Assembly (NCBI GenBank): GCA_964636705.1
Contig: CAZWUJ010000016.1
Coordinates: 15,380-79,379 of the forward strand
Origin: VXRJ01 sp964636705
GTDB taxonomy: Bacteria > Acidobacteriota > Vicinamibacteria > Vicinamibacterales > UBA8438
Direction: 5' to 3'
DNA length: 64,000 nucleotides
Shown: in pieces, positions 37,825-46,703 of the stretch
Numbering within the stretch: the first letter of the stretch is position 1
Layout: each line of letters starts with the position of its first letter
Made by a program: the position numbers and the translations under genes
The notes under the pieces: model-generated
Databases searched by the model: none
Told to the model about the DNA's origin: nothing
Seen by the model: only the letters and a program-made list of their open reading frames with translations

Positions 37825-38223
37825 TTATTTCACACTGGCCCCCGGTGGTGGGATTTCGTCGGACGGGTCCCGGAACCAGACTCGCCCGAGGTAGCTCAGG
37901 GCGAGGGCAACGCCCTGACGCTGCGGCATGGTCAGCAAGAGCGTACCGGCGATCGCGAGGAAGAAGAGCAGGCCGCTCACCAGGCCCGTGATCCGGAAGC
38001 CGAAGTAGATGGCGACAATGCCGGCGAAGAGAGGGAGGCGGTCCATCAAGAGCACGAACATCCACGTGTCGCCTTGGTTGCGGAGAAACACGAGACCGCA
38101 GGTGGTGCACCGAGGCCGCAACGTGATCCAGCGCACGAAAAGCGGCCCCTGCCCGCAGTGGGGGCACTGCCGGCGCATCCCGCGCCAGAGTACGGTTTGC
38201 ACGCGCGGGGCTGCTACTCCCAT
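37825..38223 (-). CDS. DUF983-family membrane protein with zinc-ribbon
   Basis: About 132 residues from ATG 38223 (MGVAAPRVQTVLWRGMRRQC). CPHCGQGPLF and CTTCGLVF form a zinc-ribbon, followed by two TM segments (DRLPLFAGIVAIYFGFRI and GLVSGLLFFLAIAGTLLL). Matches DUF983, a family of unknown function often found near haem-copper oxidase genes, though none is nearby here. Confidence 0.82.
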   Translation of the reverse strand: MGVAAPRVQTVLWRGMRRQCPHCGQGPLFVRWITLRPRCTTCGLVFLRNQGDTWMFVLLMDRLPLFAGIVAIYFGFRITGLVSGLLFFLAIAGTLLLTMPQRQGVALALSYLGRVWFRDPSDEIPPPGASVK

Positions 38224-38247
38224 ACGGAGGCTTGACCCGAGTGTGGA

Positions 38248-38323
38248 TGGCGTCCCCAACGGGATTCGAACCCGTGTCTCAGCCTTGAAAGGGCTGAATC
38301 CTAGGCCTCTGGACGATGGGGAC
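38248..38323 (-). tRNA. tRNA-Glu (UUC)
   Basis: 76 nt on the minus strand with a complete cloverleaf: acceptor GTCCCCA/TGGGGAC, discriminator G, anticodon stem CAGCC/GGCTG with loop CTTTCAA (anticodon TTC), T-loop GTTCGAATC, and a genomically encoded CCA. A TATACT hexamer (38351-38346) 22 nt upstream is a good -10; the -35 is weak. Confidence 0.97.
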
Positions 38324-38475
38324 GTCCGGTGGTGCAGATCGAATGAGTATACACGGCGCGTCCGCCGGACGTACGCACGAGCCTGCGTCGTCGGTTTCGT
38401 CAGGATCTAGCAAGGACGCCATCCTCGGTTGAGGACGCCTCTTGCCGTCGCATGCCTTTGCGGCGGCGCCACTGC

Positions 38476-38481
38476 TAGGAT
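38476..38481 (+). promoter_or_regulatory. -10-like hexamer of the moxR cluster
   Basis: TAGGAT within GCTAGGAT, 9 nt before the ATG of the MoxR gene; a likely leaderless promoter for the six-gene cluster. Confidence 0.42.
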
Positions 38482-38490
38482 TACACCGCC

Positions 38491-39531
38491 ATGCAGACGG
38501 ACCTGCGAGAGGCGATCGACTTTCATCGGGCGATAGTGGCCGAGGGCGCGAAGGCCCTGGTCGGCTACGAGCGCGAGAAGCTGCTCGCCAATACCGTGCT
38601 GATGTCGGAGATTCCGACTACGTACGACCGCGAGGCGGATCGTCAGGTGAATGCCGGCAATCTGCTGCTGCGGGGCGTGCCGGGGGTCGGCAAGACCTTC
38701 TTCGGCGTCATTCTGGCCGCCATCAGCGGCGCGCGGTTCGCGCGGCTGCAGGGCCGGGCCGACCTGCAACCGACCGAGGTCGTCGGCTTCGAGATGATCA
38801 ATCCGGCGACCGGCCAGTTCATCACGGAATTCGGTCCCCTCGCCTCGGCCGAGGTGATCCTGCTCGACGAGATCAACCGGATCCCGCTCAAGTCGCAGAG
38901 CGCGTTCCTGGAGGGCCTGCAGGACCGGACGGTGACGGTGGGTAAGACCACCCGGCAGTTGCCGTCGTTCAACTTCGCGATTGCGACGATGAACCCGATC
39001 GAGTTGGGGCAGGGGACCTTTCCGCTGTCGGAAGCGGCGACCGACCGCTTCGCGATCATGGTGACCGTCGGCTACCTCCCACCGGAGCAGGAGCAGCAAC
39101 TGGTCAACTTCGACTTCAAGAAGGTCGCCCTCGACGGACTGATGTCCAAGGAGCGGGTCGTGCAGCTCCGGTCCGCCATCACCGAGCGGGTGTTCCTGCA
39201 CGACGCCCTTGGCAAGTACATTCAGCGTCTGGTTGCCGCGTCGCGCCCGTACGATCCGGAGAACGACTGGCGGCGGCACTCGCCCTCCGAACTGGTGGAG
39301 CGCTACGTCGATCTGGGCGGATCGCCGCGGGCGACCATCTGCTGGGGACGCCTCGTCAAGGTCTGGGCGCTGCTCGCTTGCCAGCGATCGGAGGTATACC
39401 CGGAGGACGTGCAGGATCTGGCGAAGTACGTGCTGGGCCACCGCATCTGGCTGGCGCCCCACGCCGCGGGACAAGGTGTTTCGGTAGAGGCGGTGATCGA
39501 GGACATAATCGAGCAGGTACCGATCCCATGA
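38491..39531 (+). CDS. moxR: MoxR-family AAA+ ATPase (MxaR position)
   Basis: 346 residues. Walker A GVPGVGKTFF near residue 63, Walker B ILLDEINR near 128, sensor 1 ATMNPIE, arginine-rich FPLSEAATDRF and a C-terminal lid place it in the MoxR family of chaperone-like AAA+ ATPases. In methylotrophs the homologous gene mxaR begins the RSACKL block needed to build active methanol dehydrogenase. The stop overlaps the DUF58 gene by ATGA. Partners are expected to be the VWA proteins encoded downstream. Confidence 0.92.
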   Translation: MQTDLREAIDFHRAIVAEGAKALVGYEREKLLANTVLMSEIPTTYDREADRQVNAGNLLLRGVPGVGKTFFGVILAAISGARFARLQGRADLQPTEVVGFEMINPATGQFITEFGPLASAEVILLDEINRIPLKSQSAFLEGLQDRTVTVGKTTRQLPSFNFAIATMNPIELGQGTFPLSEAATDRFAIMVTVGYLPPEQEQQLVNFDFKKVALDGLMSKERVVQLRSAITERVFLHDALGKYIQRLVAASRPYDPENDWRRHSPSELVERYVDLGGSPRATICWGRLVKVWALLACQRSEVYPEDVQDLAKYVLGHRIWLAPHAAGQGVSVEAVIEDIIEQVPIP

Positions 39532-40538
39532 AGGAGATTGTCTCCTCGGCGATCGACGTGCGAGTCGGTGCGCATCCCCACCGCCCGGCGCGCCCCGTCG
39601 CGGTCTCAGCGGCTGGCGCGCCCGCCGCCGACGTGGACGGCGACGCGCTGGTCAGTTGGACCGAGGTGCAGGACATAGAGCTCGCCATCGTCCGGCGGAT
39701 GCGCGAGTACATGTCGGGGCAGCATCCAAGCGTCTTCCAGGGCGACGGGTTCGAGTTCGTCGGTCTCCGCGACTGGGAGCCGGGCGATCGGTTGACGTCG
39801 ATCGACTGGGCGCAGTCGACCCTCACCAACTTCGCGCCCATCGTCACACGGGAGTTCGAGCAGCAGAGCACGGCCCGGCTCGTCATCGTCGCCGATGCGT
39901 CCAGCTCGACCCGGTGCGGCGCGGCTGGCGCGCCCATCGCGCGGACCATCGCCCGGACGGTCGGCACGCTGGCCCTGGCCGGCGCGTTCTTCCAGGATCA
40001 GGTCGGGTTGATCACTTTCGACCGCTCGTCCCGCCACCTGACGGTGCGGCCCCGGGTCGGCCGGAACCACGCCATCCACTGCCTCGACGCGTACCAGGCG
40101 CTGGTGCACGGCAGCGGCCATGCGGCCGAGCCGGACCGCGTCGACGACAGTATCGCCGGCCTGATCCGGCGGACGTCGCTGGTGCCGGTCATCTCCGATT
40201 TCCTGTTTGACGGTTACGAGACGCTGCTCGACGAACTGCTCGCGCTCAATGCGACGCATGACCTGTTCGTCGTCCTCATCGACAGCCGCGATGCGTTCAC
40301 ACTACCCGCCCTGTCAGCGGGTTGGATCGAGGTGGCCGACGTCGAGACGGGCCGGACGCACCTGGTTTCGGCGGGTGACCTGGAGCGGATGGGCGACGCG
40401 GTGGCGGCGTGGCAGGATAGGGTGGAGCAGCGCGCCGGCGAGCTGGGCCTCGAAGTGCTCCGCGTCGGTCAAGAGCCGGATCGGTTTCACGAGCAGGTGG
40501 TCGAGTTCCTGGCCGACCGGCGCCTGAGGAAACGATGA
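39528..40538 (+). CDS. DUF58 protein (MxaS position)
   Basis: 336 residues, ATGA-coupled to the MoxR gene at its start and to the next gene at its end. The DUF58 hallmark is FVGLRDWEPGDRLTSIDWAQ near residues 75-95; the remainder is a VWA-like Rossmann fold (LVIVADASSST, a MIDAS-like DxSxS). MoxR-DUF58 pairs are near universal partners. No membrane anchor is visible, so it is cytosolic. Corresponds in order and family to MxaS. Confidence 0.88.
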   Translation: MKEIVSSAIDVRVGAHPHRPARPVAVSAAGAPAADVDGDALVSWTEVQDIELAIVRRMREYMSGQHPSVFQGDGFEFVGLRDWEPGDRLTSIDWAQSTLTNFAPIVTREFEQQSTARLVIVADASSSTRCGAAGAPIARTIARTVGTLALAGAFFQDQVGLITFDRSSRHLTVRPRVGRNHAIHCLDAYQALVHGSGHAAEPDRVDDSIAGLIRRTSLVPVISDFLFDGYETLLDELLALNATHDLFVVLIDSRDAFTLPALSAGWIEVADVETGRTHLVSAGDLERMGDAVAAWQDRVEQRAGELGLEVLRVGQEPDRFHEQVVEFLADRRLRKR

Positions 40539-41824
40539 AGGGTGCTGAAACCGGAGCGGCGCGCCGGCTTGCCGCGGGCTGGGCGTCGGTGCTCGTGATG
40601 CTCGCCGCGGCTGTACCGCCCGCCGCGGCGCAGCCCGAGGACGAGATGGTTGGCGTTGAAGCGCTCCAGTGCTGGCGCTGGATCAGCGCGCACGCGGTCC
40701 ATGTGGGGGAGCGCTTCGACATGCTGCTCACCTGCGCCATCGTCGAGACCGAGGATGCGCGCGCTGTTCCCGACGACGCCTGGCTTGCCCCGGAAACCCT
40801 CGCGGTCTCGCCGTTCGAGGTGCTCGAAGGGGAACGCTACGCCGACCTCGTACGCGGTCCGCGCCGCTTCTTCCAGTACCGCTACGCCCTCCGGATCATC
40901 GGCGAGGAGTACTTCGGCCTGGACGTGGATCTGCCCCCGCTGGAGGTGCGCTACCGGATCGAGCGGTCGCTCGACGGTGGTCCCTTCATCGAGGGGCGCG
41001 AGCTGGTGCATCTGTTGCCGGTCGAGTCGATTCGCGTGCTGTCGCTGGTTCCCGCCACCGCGGCCGGCATCCGGGAACTGCCGGGCGATACGTTCGGCGA
41101 CGCCGAGGCGCGGCTGTTCCGGGCGAACGCGGTGTCCATCCTGGCCGCGGCGCTGGCCGCGGCGGCGCTCCTGGTGCTGCTGGCGGCGGCCCTCCGCATG
41201 CGTGCGGGGCGACGCGGCGCCGTCGTTACCGGCATGGTCCGGGTCGCCGACTGGCGGGTAGCGCGCGCGGCGTTGGGTGAATTGCGGTCGGTCCAGGCCG
41301 CATGCGAGGCGGAGGGATGGACGGACGACCTGGTGGCGCGCGCCCTCGCCGCCTTCCGGATCGTGGCCGCGCTTGTGATTGGCCATCCGGTTGCGCAGCG
41401 CCCGGCGGACACGCTGGGCGATACGGGCCTGGCCGTCGGCGGGTGGCCGATGCGGAAAGGCGGAGCGTTCGTCTCGTCGGCCGTTACGCTCTCGCAGGCG
41501 GCGGCCGCCGTCGACCGGGTCCGGCGCGACCGCCCGGACGCCACGGCGGACGCCGAGGCAATTCGGGATGCGATGGCGCTCTTCGGCGCCGTCCGCTATG
41601 GCCCGAGCGGTCACACGGGCGGCCAGTCCGGCGAGTCGAGCGACGTTGCGGGCAGTGGGCGGCGCGACAACAGCGACCTGCATGCCGCGCTCGAGGGCGT
41701 CATCGATCTACTCGGTCGCCTGTCGTTCAGGGCGTTGCCGCCCGTGCGCGCCCTCGAACGGTGGCGGGAGGCCTGGACGCGCTGGTGGCCCGGACGCCGT
41801 GCGGTGGCGCCGGCGACTGAATGA
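40535..41824 (+). CDS. Membrane-anchored protein with extracytoplasmic beta domain (MxaA position)
   Basis: 429 residues. Signal peptide (SVLVMLAAAVPPAAAQP), an extracytoplasmic beta-sandwich of about 190 residues (ALQCWRWISAHAVHVGERFD; FFQYRYALRIIGEEYFGLD), a TM segment near 205-228 (ILAAALAAAALLVLLAAAL), and a cytosolic helical tail. The layout matches BatD/MxaA-like proteins that accompany MoxR and VWA genes. Sequence identity to MxaA cannot be judged by eye; the assignment rests on topology and position. Confidence 0.75.
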   Translation: MKGAETGAARRLAAGWASVLVMLAAAVPPAAAQPEDEMVGVEALQCWRWISAHAVHVGERFDMLLTCAIVETEDARAVPDDAWLAPETLAVSPFEVLEGERYADLVRGPRRFFQYRYALRIIGEEYFGLDVDLPPLEVRYRIERSLDGGPFIEGRELVHLLPVESIRVLSLVPATAAGIRELPGDTFGDAEARLFRANAVSILAAALAAAALLVLLAAALRMRAGRRGAVVTGMVRVADWRVARAALGELRSVQAACEAEGWTDDLVARALAAFRIVAALVIGHPVAQRPADTLGDTGLAVGGWPMRKGGAFVSSAVTLSQAAAAVDRVRRDRPDATADAEAIRDAMALFGAVRYGPSGHTGGQSGESSDVAGSGRRDNSDLHAALEGVIDLLGRLSFRALPPVRALERWREAWTRWWPGRRAVAPATE

Positions 41825-41852
41825 CGCGGGAACCGACTGACGCGGGGCGATC

Positions 41853-42941
41853 ATGGCGGATCTGCTGCAACTGATTGTCGAGACGCTCCGGGCGCTGCCG
41901 TCCGCGGCGACCGGCACATTCGCCTGGTTGCGCGCGGAAACCGCCACGCTCTCGGCCGGCATTCTCCTGGTCCTTGCCGCGCTCGCCGCGGCCCGCCAAC
42001 TACTTCGTTCGCGCGCGCCGGGGAGCGGAAGCGTCATCCTGCCCGCGGTGCTGCCCGGCACGGTGAGGCCACAGCCGCTGTTCCGTCCGATCCGGCACCT
42101 TCCGTTCGTGCTGGCGCTCGCCGGGCTGGCCGCGTTCGCGGCGGCGCTGGCGGATCCGCAAGCCACACTCGCCCGCTCGGAGGAAACCCATCCCGGCCAC
42201 CGGATCGCACTGCTGATCGACGCCTCGCTCAGCATGAACACGGCGTTCGCGACCGAGCGGCTCGCGGCGGGCAATACCTTCCTCGCGAATGTCGCCGCGG
42301 CCGAGTACTTCGTGCGCCGCAGGATGGAAGGGCCGTACCGCGATCTGGTTTCGCTGGTGCAGTTCGGCAACGAGGCGTACATCGTCACCCCGTTCACGAA
42401 TGACTACCGGAACATCCTGCTCAGCATTTCGCTGATCGGTACCCCCGAGGAATACCATCGCTTCCCGGATCACGGGACGCTCGTCATGAACGCGATCAAT
42501 CGGGGGGTGCAACTGTTCCGGACGTTCGACTACCTCGGGGCGGCGGGCAACCTGATGGTCATCTTCAGCGACGGGCAGGATACGCACGCGCGGTTTGAGG
42601 ACGTCACGCTCGACGACATCGTGCGCGAGGCGGCGGAGAACGAGATCCCGGTCTATTTCATCCGCACCGCCTATGCCCAGGAACTGGGCGACGTTATCTC
42701 CGATCAGCAGTGGAAGCTGGCGGTGGAGCGGACCGGCGGCGAGTTCTTCCCGGCCGAGGACGAGTCAGCCATTCTGGCCGCGATCGAGGAAATCGACCGG
42801 CTGGCGGAAGGCCAGATCCGGGTGCGGCGTTACGAGGCGCGGGAGCCGCGCTTCGCGCCGTTCGCCCTGGCCGCGGTGTTCTGCTGGATCGGAGCAGCGG
42901 GACTGACACTTGGCGTCCGGCCGTTCCGGAAGTTCCAGTAG
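41853..42941 (+). CDS. VWA-domain membrane protein (MxaC position)
   Basis: 362 residues. TM segments at about 31-50 and 87-106 precede a VWA domain with MIDAS DASLS (about residues 126-130), a Thr site in VTPFTNDY and the third acidic site in IFSDGQDTH; a final TM segment (APFALAAVFCWIGAAGLTLG) sits at the C-terminus, giving the BatA/BatB-type topology. The metal site looks intact. Cluster partner of MoxR; corresponds to MxaC. Confidence 0.85.
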   Translation: MADLLQLIVETLRALPSAATGTFAWLRAETATLSAGILLVLAALAAARQLLRSRAPGSGSVILPAVLPGTVRPQPLFRPIRHLPFVLALAGLAAFAAALADPQATLARSEETHPGHRIALLIDASLSMNTAFATERLAAGNTFLANVAAAEYFVRRRMEGPYRDLVSLVQFGNEAYIVTPFTNDYRNILLSISLIGTPEEYHRFPDHGTLVMNAINRGVQLFRTFDYLGAAGNLMVIFSDGQDTHARFEDVTLDDIVREAAENEIPVYFIRTAYAQELGDVISDQQWKLAVERTGGEFFPAEDESAILAAIEEIDRLAEGQIRVRRYEAREPRFAPFALAAVFCWIGAAGLTLGVRPFRKFQ

Positions 42942-43001
42942 TCCCCGTGATGCCATGAACAGAGGCGAATTGCAGAAGCGGCGGCGACGGGAGGAATTGC
43001 C

Positions 43002-43700
43002 ATGAGAACCGGCGTGTCGTATGTGCTGACGGCGTTGCTCCTTGCGGGGCTGGCCGCGGTTGCGTATGGGGCGAGCCGCGTCGAGCGGGGAGTGGCGCGG
43101 GCGCAGCAGCAGATGGCCACCCTCGACCTGCGGGCGCCGGCGAGTGCCTACGCCGGCCTGCTCGAGGACCTGGACGCCGCCGGACCCCTCGCCGGGCTGC
43201 TTGGCGCGGCGCGGGCCGACATCGAGACGCGGCGGGCGGCGGTCCGCTACTGGCAGGGCGACTACGCGGGGCTGCTGGAGGACTACGCCGGCGGCAACGC
43301 GGGAGCGGCGGGCGGTAACGTGGCGCTGCAGTTCATCGTCGCGAACGCCGCGACGCGGGCCGCCATCGCCACGCTCGACCCGGCGTCGGAAGATCGGCAA
43401 GGGATGCTCCGCGCCCTCGACGGGGCGATCGACGTCTACCTGGGCGTGCTGCAGCAGAGCCCCGACCACCTCGACGCCGCCTACAACTACGAGTACCTGC
43501 TCCGGTTGCGGGCCGACCTCGCCTCCGGCGCGGAGATTTCGATAATCCCGAACAGTCAGCTTGGCCAGGAAGGGGAGGCGCCGGAGGATACGGAGATGGA
43601 GGAGATCCAGATCTACGTGCCGGTGCAGGAGGAGGTCGACCCGGAGATCGACGAGTCGCCGACCCTCGGCGCGGGGCAGCGGATCCGGCGCCGCGGCTAG
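43002..43700 (+). CDS. Single-TM helical (TPR-like) protein (MxaK position)
   Basis: 232 residues, GAGGAATTGCC before the ATG. One N-terminal TM segment (SYVLTALLLAGLAAVAYG) anchors an extracytoplasmic helical domain with TPR-like pairs (RRAAVRYWQGDYAGLLEDYA; AAYNYEYLLRLRADLASG) and an acidic tail (EDTEMEEIQIYVPVQEEVDP). No enzymatic motif. Size, topology and position between the two VWA genes fit MxaK. Confidence 0.72.
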   Translation: MRTGVSYVLTALLLAGLAAVAYGASRVERGVARAQQQMATLDLRAPASAYAGLLEDLDAAGPLAGLLGAARADIETRRAAVRYWQGDYAGLLEDYAGGNAGAAGGNVALQFIVANAATRAAIATLDPASEDRQGMLRALDGAIDVYLGVLQQSPDHLDAAYNYEYLLRLRADLASGAEISIIPNSQLGQEGEAPEDTEMEEIQIYVPVQEEVDPEIDESPTLGAGQRIRRRG

Positions 43701-43720
43701 GGGTTGCGGGAACCGTCAAT

Positions 43721-44797
43721 ATGCAGGAACTGGAGTTCGGCCAGCCGGCGTTTCTCTGGCTGCTGCTCGCCCCGCTGGCGCTTGCCTTGCTCTGGTTGCG
43801 CCTGTTCCTGCGGCGTCGCCGCGACATCCGCCGGATGCGCGAAGGGCGCGCGCTGCCGGTCATCGAGCGCCACGGGGCGGGACGCGGCATCTGGTTCTGG
43901 CTGGCGCTGGTTGCGGCGGCCGCCTGCGTCATCGTCGCTCTCGCCCGGCCGCGGGCACTCGTTGCGGTGACCGAGAGCGCCGGAGTCGACTACGTCGTGC
44001 TGCTCGACGGCTCGACGTCGATGCGGGTCACCGACGTCGCGCCGGACCGGTGGCAGCGGTCCGTCACCTGGCTGCGCACCTTTGCCGAGGTGCTCGGGTG
44101 GCGCCAGGAACGGGTGGCGCTGGCCCTCTTCGCGCATCGCGCGGCCCCGCAGGTCAGGCTCACGTCCGATCCGAACGCGCTCTTCTTCTTTCTCGATCAC
44201 CTCTCGGACGAGCCCCCGTTCCGGCTCCGTGACGACACCAGTTGGGACACCAACATCGAGGACGGCATCGGCTGGGGCGTCAAGATGATCGACAAGGACG
44301 AGGAGCTATACGGGGCGCGGCTGGGTGCGCGTGCGTTTGTGGTGCTTTCCGACGGGCAATCGTGGACGGGGGAAGTGGAGCGCGCCATCCGCGTGGCCCA
44401 GGAGCGGAACATCCGGATCTATGTCATCGGCGTCGGCACCGACGCGGGCGGGTTCATTCCGCAACTCCCGGTCGGGCGCTACGAGGAGCCGGAACCGCCG
44501 ATCCATTCGGTCCTCGACCGTCAGTCGCTCCGCGCCATTGCCCAGGCCGGGGGCGGCGCCTACTTCGAGCTGGGCGCCGAAGCGGACCATGTCGTCGCGC
44601 TCCGGATCATCCGCGATGTCCAGCGCTCGACGAGCGCCACGCTTGAGCGGCGTGAGGCGTTCACCGATCTCTATTGGCCGTTCCTCCTGGTCGCGGCCAT
44701 GCTCTTCGGCGCCGGCGCCCTGCTCGTCACCGACCGGACGCAGCTCTGGTGGCAGCTCGGGGCCGCCGCCCTCCTTCTGTTGGCGCTTGCGCCGTAA
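43721..44797 (+). CDS. VWA-domain membrane protein (MxaL position)
   Basis: 358 residues. BatA-like start (FGQPAFLWLLLAPLALALLW), a second TM (IWFWLALVAAAACVIVALAR), then a VWA domain with perfect MIDAS DGSTS near residue 95, and two C-terminal TM segments. Last gene of the cluster; the block MoxR-DUF58-A-VWA-K-VWA ends here and is followed by a hairpin-repeat array. Confidence 0.85.
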   Translation: MQELEFGQPAFLWLLLAPLALALLWLRLFLRRRRDIRRMREGRALPVIERHGAGRGIWFWLALVAAAACVIVALARPRALVAVTESAGVDYVVLLDGSTSMRVTDVAPDRWQRSVTWLRTFAEVLGWRQERVALALFAHRAAPQVRLTSDPNALFFFLDHLSDEPPFRLRDDTSWDTNIEDGIGWGVKMIDKDEELYGARLGARAFVVLSDGQSWTGEVERAIRVAQERNIRIYVIGVGTDAGGFIPQLPVGRYEEPEPPIHSVLDRQSLRAIAQAGGGAYFELGAEADHVVALRIIRDVQRSTSATLERREAFTDLYWPFLLVAAMLFGAGALLVTDRTQLWWQLGAAALLLLALAP

Positions 44798-44829
44798 CGG
44801 CGCGCCCGCCTGGTGCACCCGCCTGGTTC

Positions 44830-44954
44830 GCCGGCCTCCAGGCCGGCATCCAGAGCGTCGGCTTTGGTGCACCCGCCTGGTTCGCCGGCCTCCAGGCCGG
44901 CATCCAGAGCGTCGGCTTGGTGCACCCGCCTGGTTCGCCGGCCTCCAGGCCGGC
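44830..44954. repeat. Tandem hairpin-repeat array between convergent genes (MxaL-like / kinase)
   Basis: Three copies of GCCGGCCTCCAGGCCGGC at 44830-44847, 44884-44901 and 44937-44954 (periods 54 and 53 bp), each preceded by GCACCCGCCTGGTTC. The spacers CATCCAGAGCGTCGGCTT are themselves repeated, so this is a tandem unit, not a CRISPR. On the minus strand the stem-loop reads GCCGGCC-TGGA-GGCCGGC. Confidence 0.88.
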
Positions 44955-44959
44955 ATCCT

Positions 44960-46525
44960 TCACCGCGACCGCCTGGCGATCACGCCGTGCGCCGCCCCCG
45001 CCACCGCCTCCACCCCGCGCGCCGCGTCCAGCCGGGTCCACGACTCCGGCGGCGTAACGCGCCGCATCTGCTGCGCCGCGACATCCGCGGTCGCGTCCGA
45101 CGCATCGCCGCGGCGTCCGGCGAGGCGATCTGGCAGCGTCTGGAACGGCGCGTCGAGCCAGAGGCCGGTGAACGGCGCGCCGGCTTCGCGCGCCGCCTCT
45201 TCCATGGCGCCACGCCAGTACGGATCGGGCCAGACGGCGTCGACGATCACCGCATGCCCGGCGTCGACCACCGCTCGGGCCCGTTCGACCAGCGCCTCGT
45301 AGACGCGCCGGTTCGCTTCCGCCGTGTAGCCCTCCGGTCCGAGCGGTGTCTCCGGCGCGACGCCGAACCGGCGCTTGCGTTCGACGTCGCTTCTCAGGAC
45401 GACGGCGCCGGGCGCGGGACCCGCCGGCGGCGCGAGCCGCCGCGCGAGCGTCGTCTTGCCGCTCCCGGAGATGCCGCCGATCGCCACGACGCGCGGCACG
45501 CCGGGCTCCATGGCGGCCAGCGCGAGATCGACGTAAGACCGCGCATCGTCCCGCAATGCCTCCGCGTTGGCGGCGTCCGTCTGCAGCGTTGCCGCCGTCA
45601 CGCAGATCTTGGCCCGCACGGCGGCGCGGACGGACAAGAAGAGCGGCAGCAACGCGAGGCCGTCGATGTCGCCGGTCCGTTCGAGGTAGCGATTCAGCAC
45701 AACGTTCGCATGCCCGCCGAGGTTGCGGTCCAGCAGGTCCATCATCAGGAACGCGGCGTCGTACCACGTGTCGATGCAGGAGAACGCATCGTCGAACTCG
45801 ATGCAGTCGAAGATGGTCGTCTCGCCATCCACCAGACAGACGTTGCGCAGGTGCAGGTCGCCGTGGCAGTGGCGGACGAAACCCCCTGCGCGGCGCGCAT
45901 CGACCCGGGCCGCGAGGCGTTCCAGCAGCGCGAGGCTCCCCTCCGCCAGCCGCGCGCACGCTGCACCGTCGAGCGCGCTGGCGCCGTACGTCGCGAGGCC
46001 ATCACGGTTGCCTTCGATCACCCGGCACATTGCCTCGGCGCCTCCCTGATCGCGCCGGGGCTGAGCCACCTCGTGCAAGCCGGCCATCGCGTCGGCGAGC
46101 GGCGGCATCAGTCCCGGATCGAGCGCGCCCCTGTCGGCCATCCGGTCGAATTGGGTCGACGCATCGAATCGTCGCATCTCGAGCAGGTAGTCGACGGCGG
46201 GCCCACCATGTCCGCCGATGCGGAACCGGCCGTCGGCGTTCCGGCGGACGGCGTGGACGGCGCGGTAGATGGACGGAGCGGTGCGCCGGTTCAGACGCAG
46301 CTCTTCCAGGAGGTAGTGGCGGCGGCGTGCCGCCGTCGAGTAGTCGAGGTAGTCATAGCGCACGGCCCGCTTCAGCTTCCAGGCGCGCGATCCGGCGAGA
46401 AAGACCACGGAGGCGTGGGTTTCGACCCTCTCGACCGTTCCGGCGGCGCCGAGTCCGTCCGCCGCCGGCGACGAAAGCCAGGCAATCAGGGCGCGCTGGG
46501 ACGCCGGACCGGTTTCCGAGTGCAT
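44960..46525 (-). CDS. Aminoglycoside-phosphotransferase-like kinase fused to a P-loop ATPase
   Basis: 521 residues. Residues about 40-330 form an APH/choline-kinase-like domain (WKLKRAVRYDYLDYS; catalytic loop HCHGDLHLRNV near 225; IFDCIEFDD metal site). Residues about 345-510 form a separate P-loop kinase (GGISGSGKTTLARRL; VIVDAVWPDPYW). This two-domain arrangement recurs in proteobacteria and acidobacteria as an uncharacterised bifunctional kinase; the substrates of both halves are unknown. Antibiotic resistance should not be assumed. It ends beside the hairpin array. Confidence 0.82.
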   Translation of the reverse strand: MHSETGPASQRALIAWLSSPAADGLGAAGTVERVETHASVVFLAGSRAWKLKRAVRYDYLDYSTAARRRHYLLEELRLNRRTAPSIYRAVHAVRRNADGRFRIGGHGGPAVDYLLEMRRFDASTQFDRMADRGALDPGLMPPLADAMAGLHEVAQPRRDQGGAEAMCRVIEGNRDGLATYGASALDGAACARLAEGSLALLERLAARVDARRAGGFVRHCHGDLHLRNVCLVDGETTIFDCIEFDDAFSCIDTWYDAAFLMMDLLDRNLGGHANVVLNRYLERTGDIDGLALLPLFLSVRAAVRAKICVTAATLQTDAANAEALRDDARSYVDLALAAMEPGVPRVVAIGGISGSGKTTLARRLAPPAGPAPGAVVLRSDVERKRRFGVAPETPLGPEGYTAEANRRVYEALVERARAVVDAGHAVIVDAVWPDPYWRGAMEEAAREAGAPFTGLWLDAPFQTLPDRLAGRRGDASDATADVAAQQMRRVTPPESWTRLDAARGVEAVAGAAHGVIARRSR

Positions 46526-46630
46526 TCTGTGGTTCCGGCGGAGAGCGCGGGATTGCGTTGTCGGAACAGGAGTCTAACGTTTCGGGGCCGCGTCGGGAGG
46601 GCGCCCCCGCTCGCGTGGCCGCAGAATCAT

Positions 46631-46659
46631 TTGACTGGCCTTCCTACTTGGTGTACTAA
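46631..46659 (+). promoter_or_regulatory. Candidate sigma-70 promoter of the secreted-protein operon
   Basis: TTGACT at 46631-46636, a 17-bp spacer, and TACTAA at 46654-46659. A leader of about 38 nt then carries GGAGG before the ATG at 46704. The -35 is strong, the -10 moderate. Confidence 0.45.
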
Positions 46660-46703
46660 CGGTCAGATCACAGGTTACTGGTGCGGGAAGGAGGAGGTCT
46701 ACC

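Noticed and set aside
38503..38960. Aerotolerance (BatABDE) operon as the primary name for the MoxR cluster
   Set aside because: BatB/C/E-type order and a DUF58-VWA-VWA-TPR-BatD arrangement are not matched; order R-S-A-C-K-L fits better, although Bat-like ancestry is shared.
44830..44954. CRISPR array
   Set aside because: Only three units, spacers are copies of each other, the repeat is a GC palindrome and no cas gene is present.
44671..44956. Repetitive small proteins (MPAWRPANQAGAP-like or DAGLEAGEPGGCT-like) read from the hairpin arrays
   Set aside because: They arise only from translating the DNA repeat in different frames; no ribosome sites, and the arrays are intergenic.
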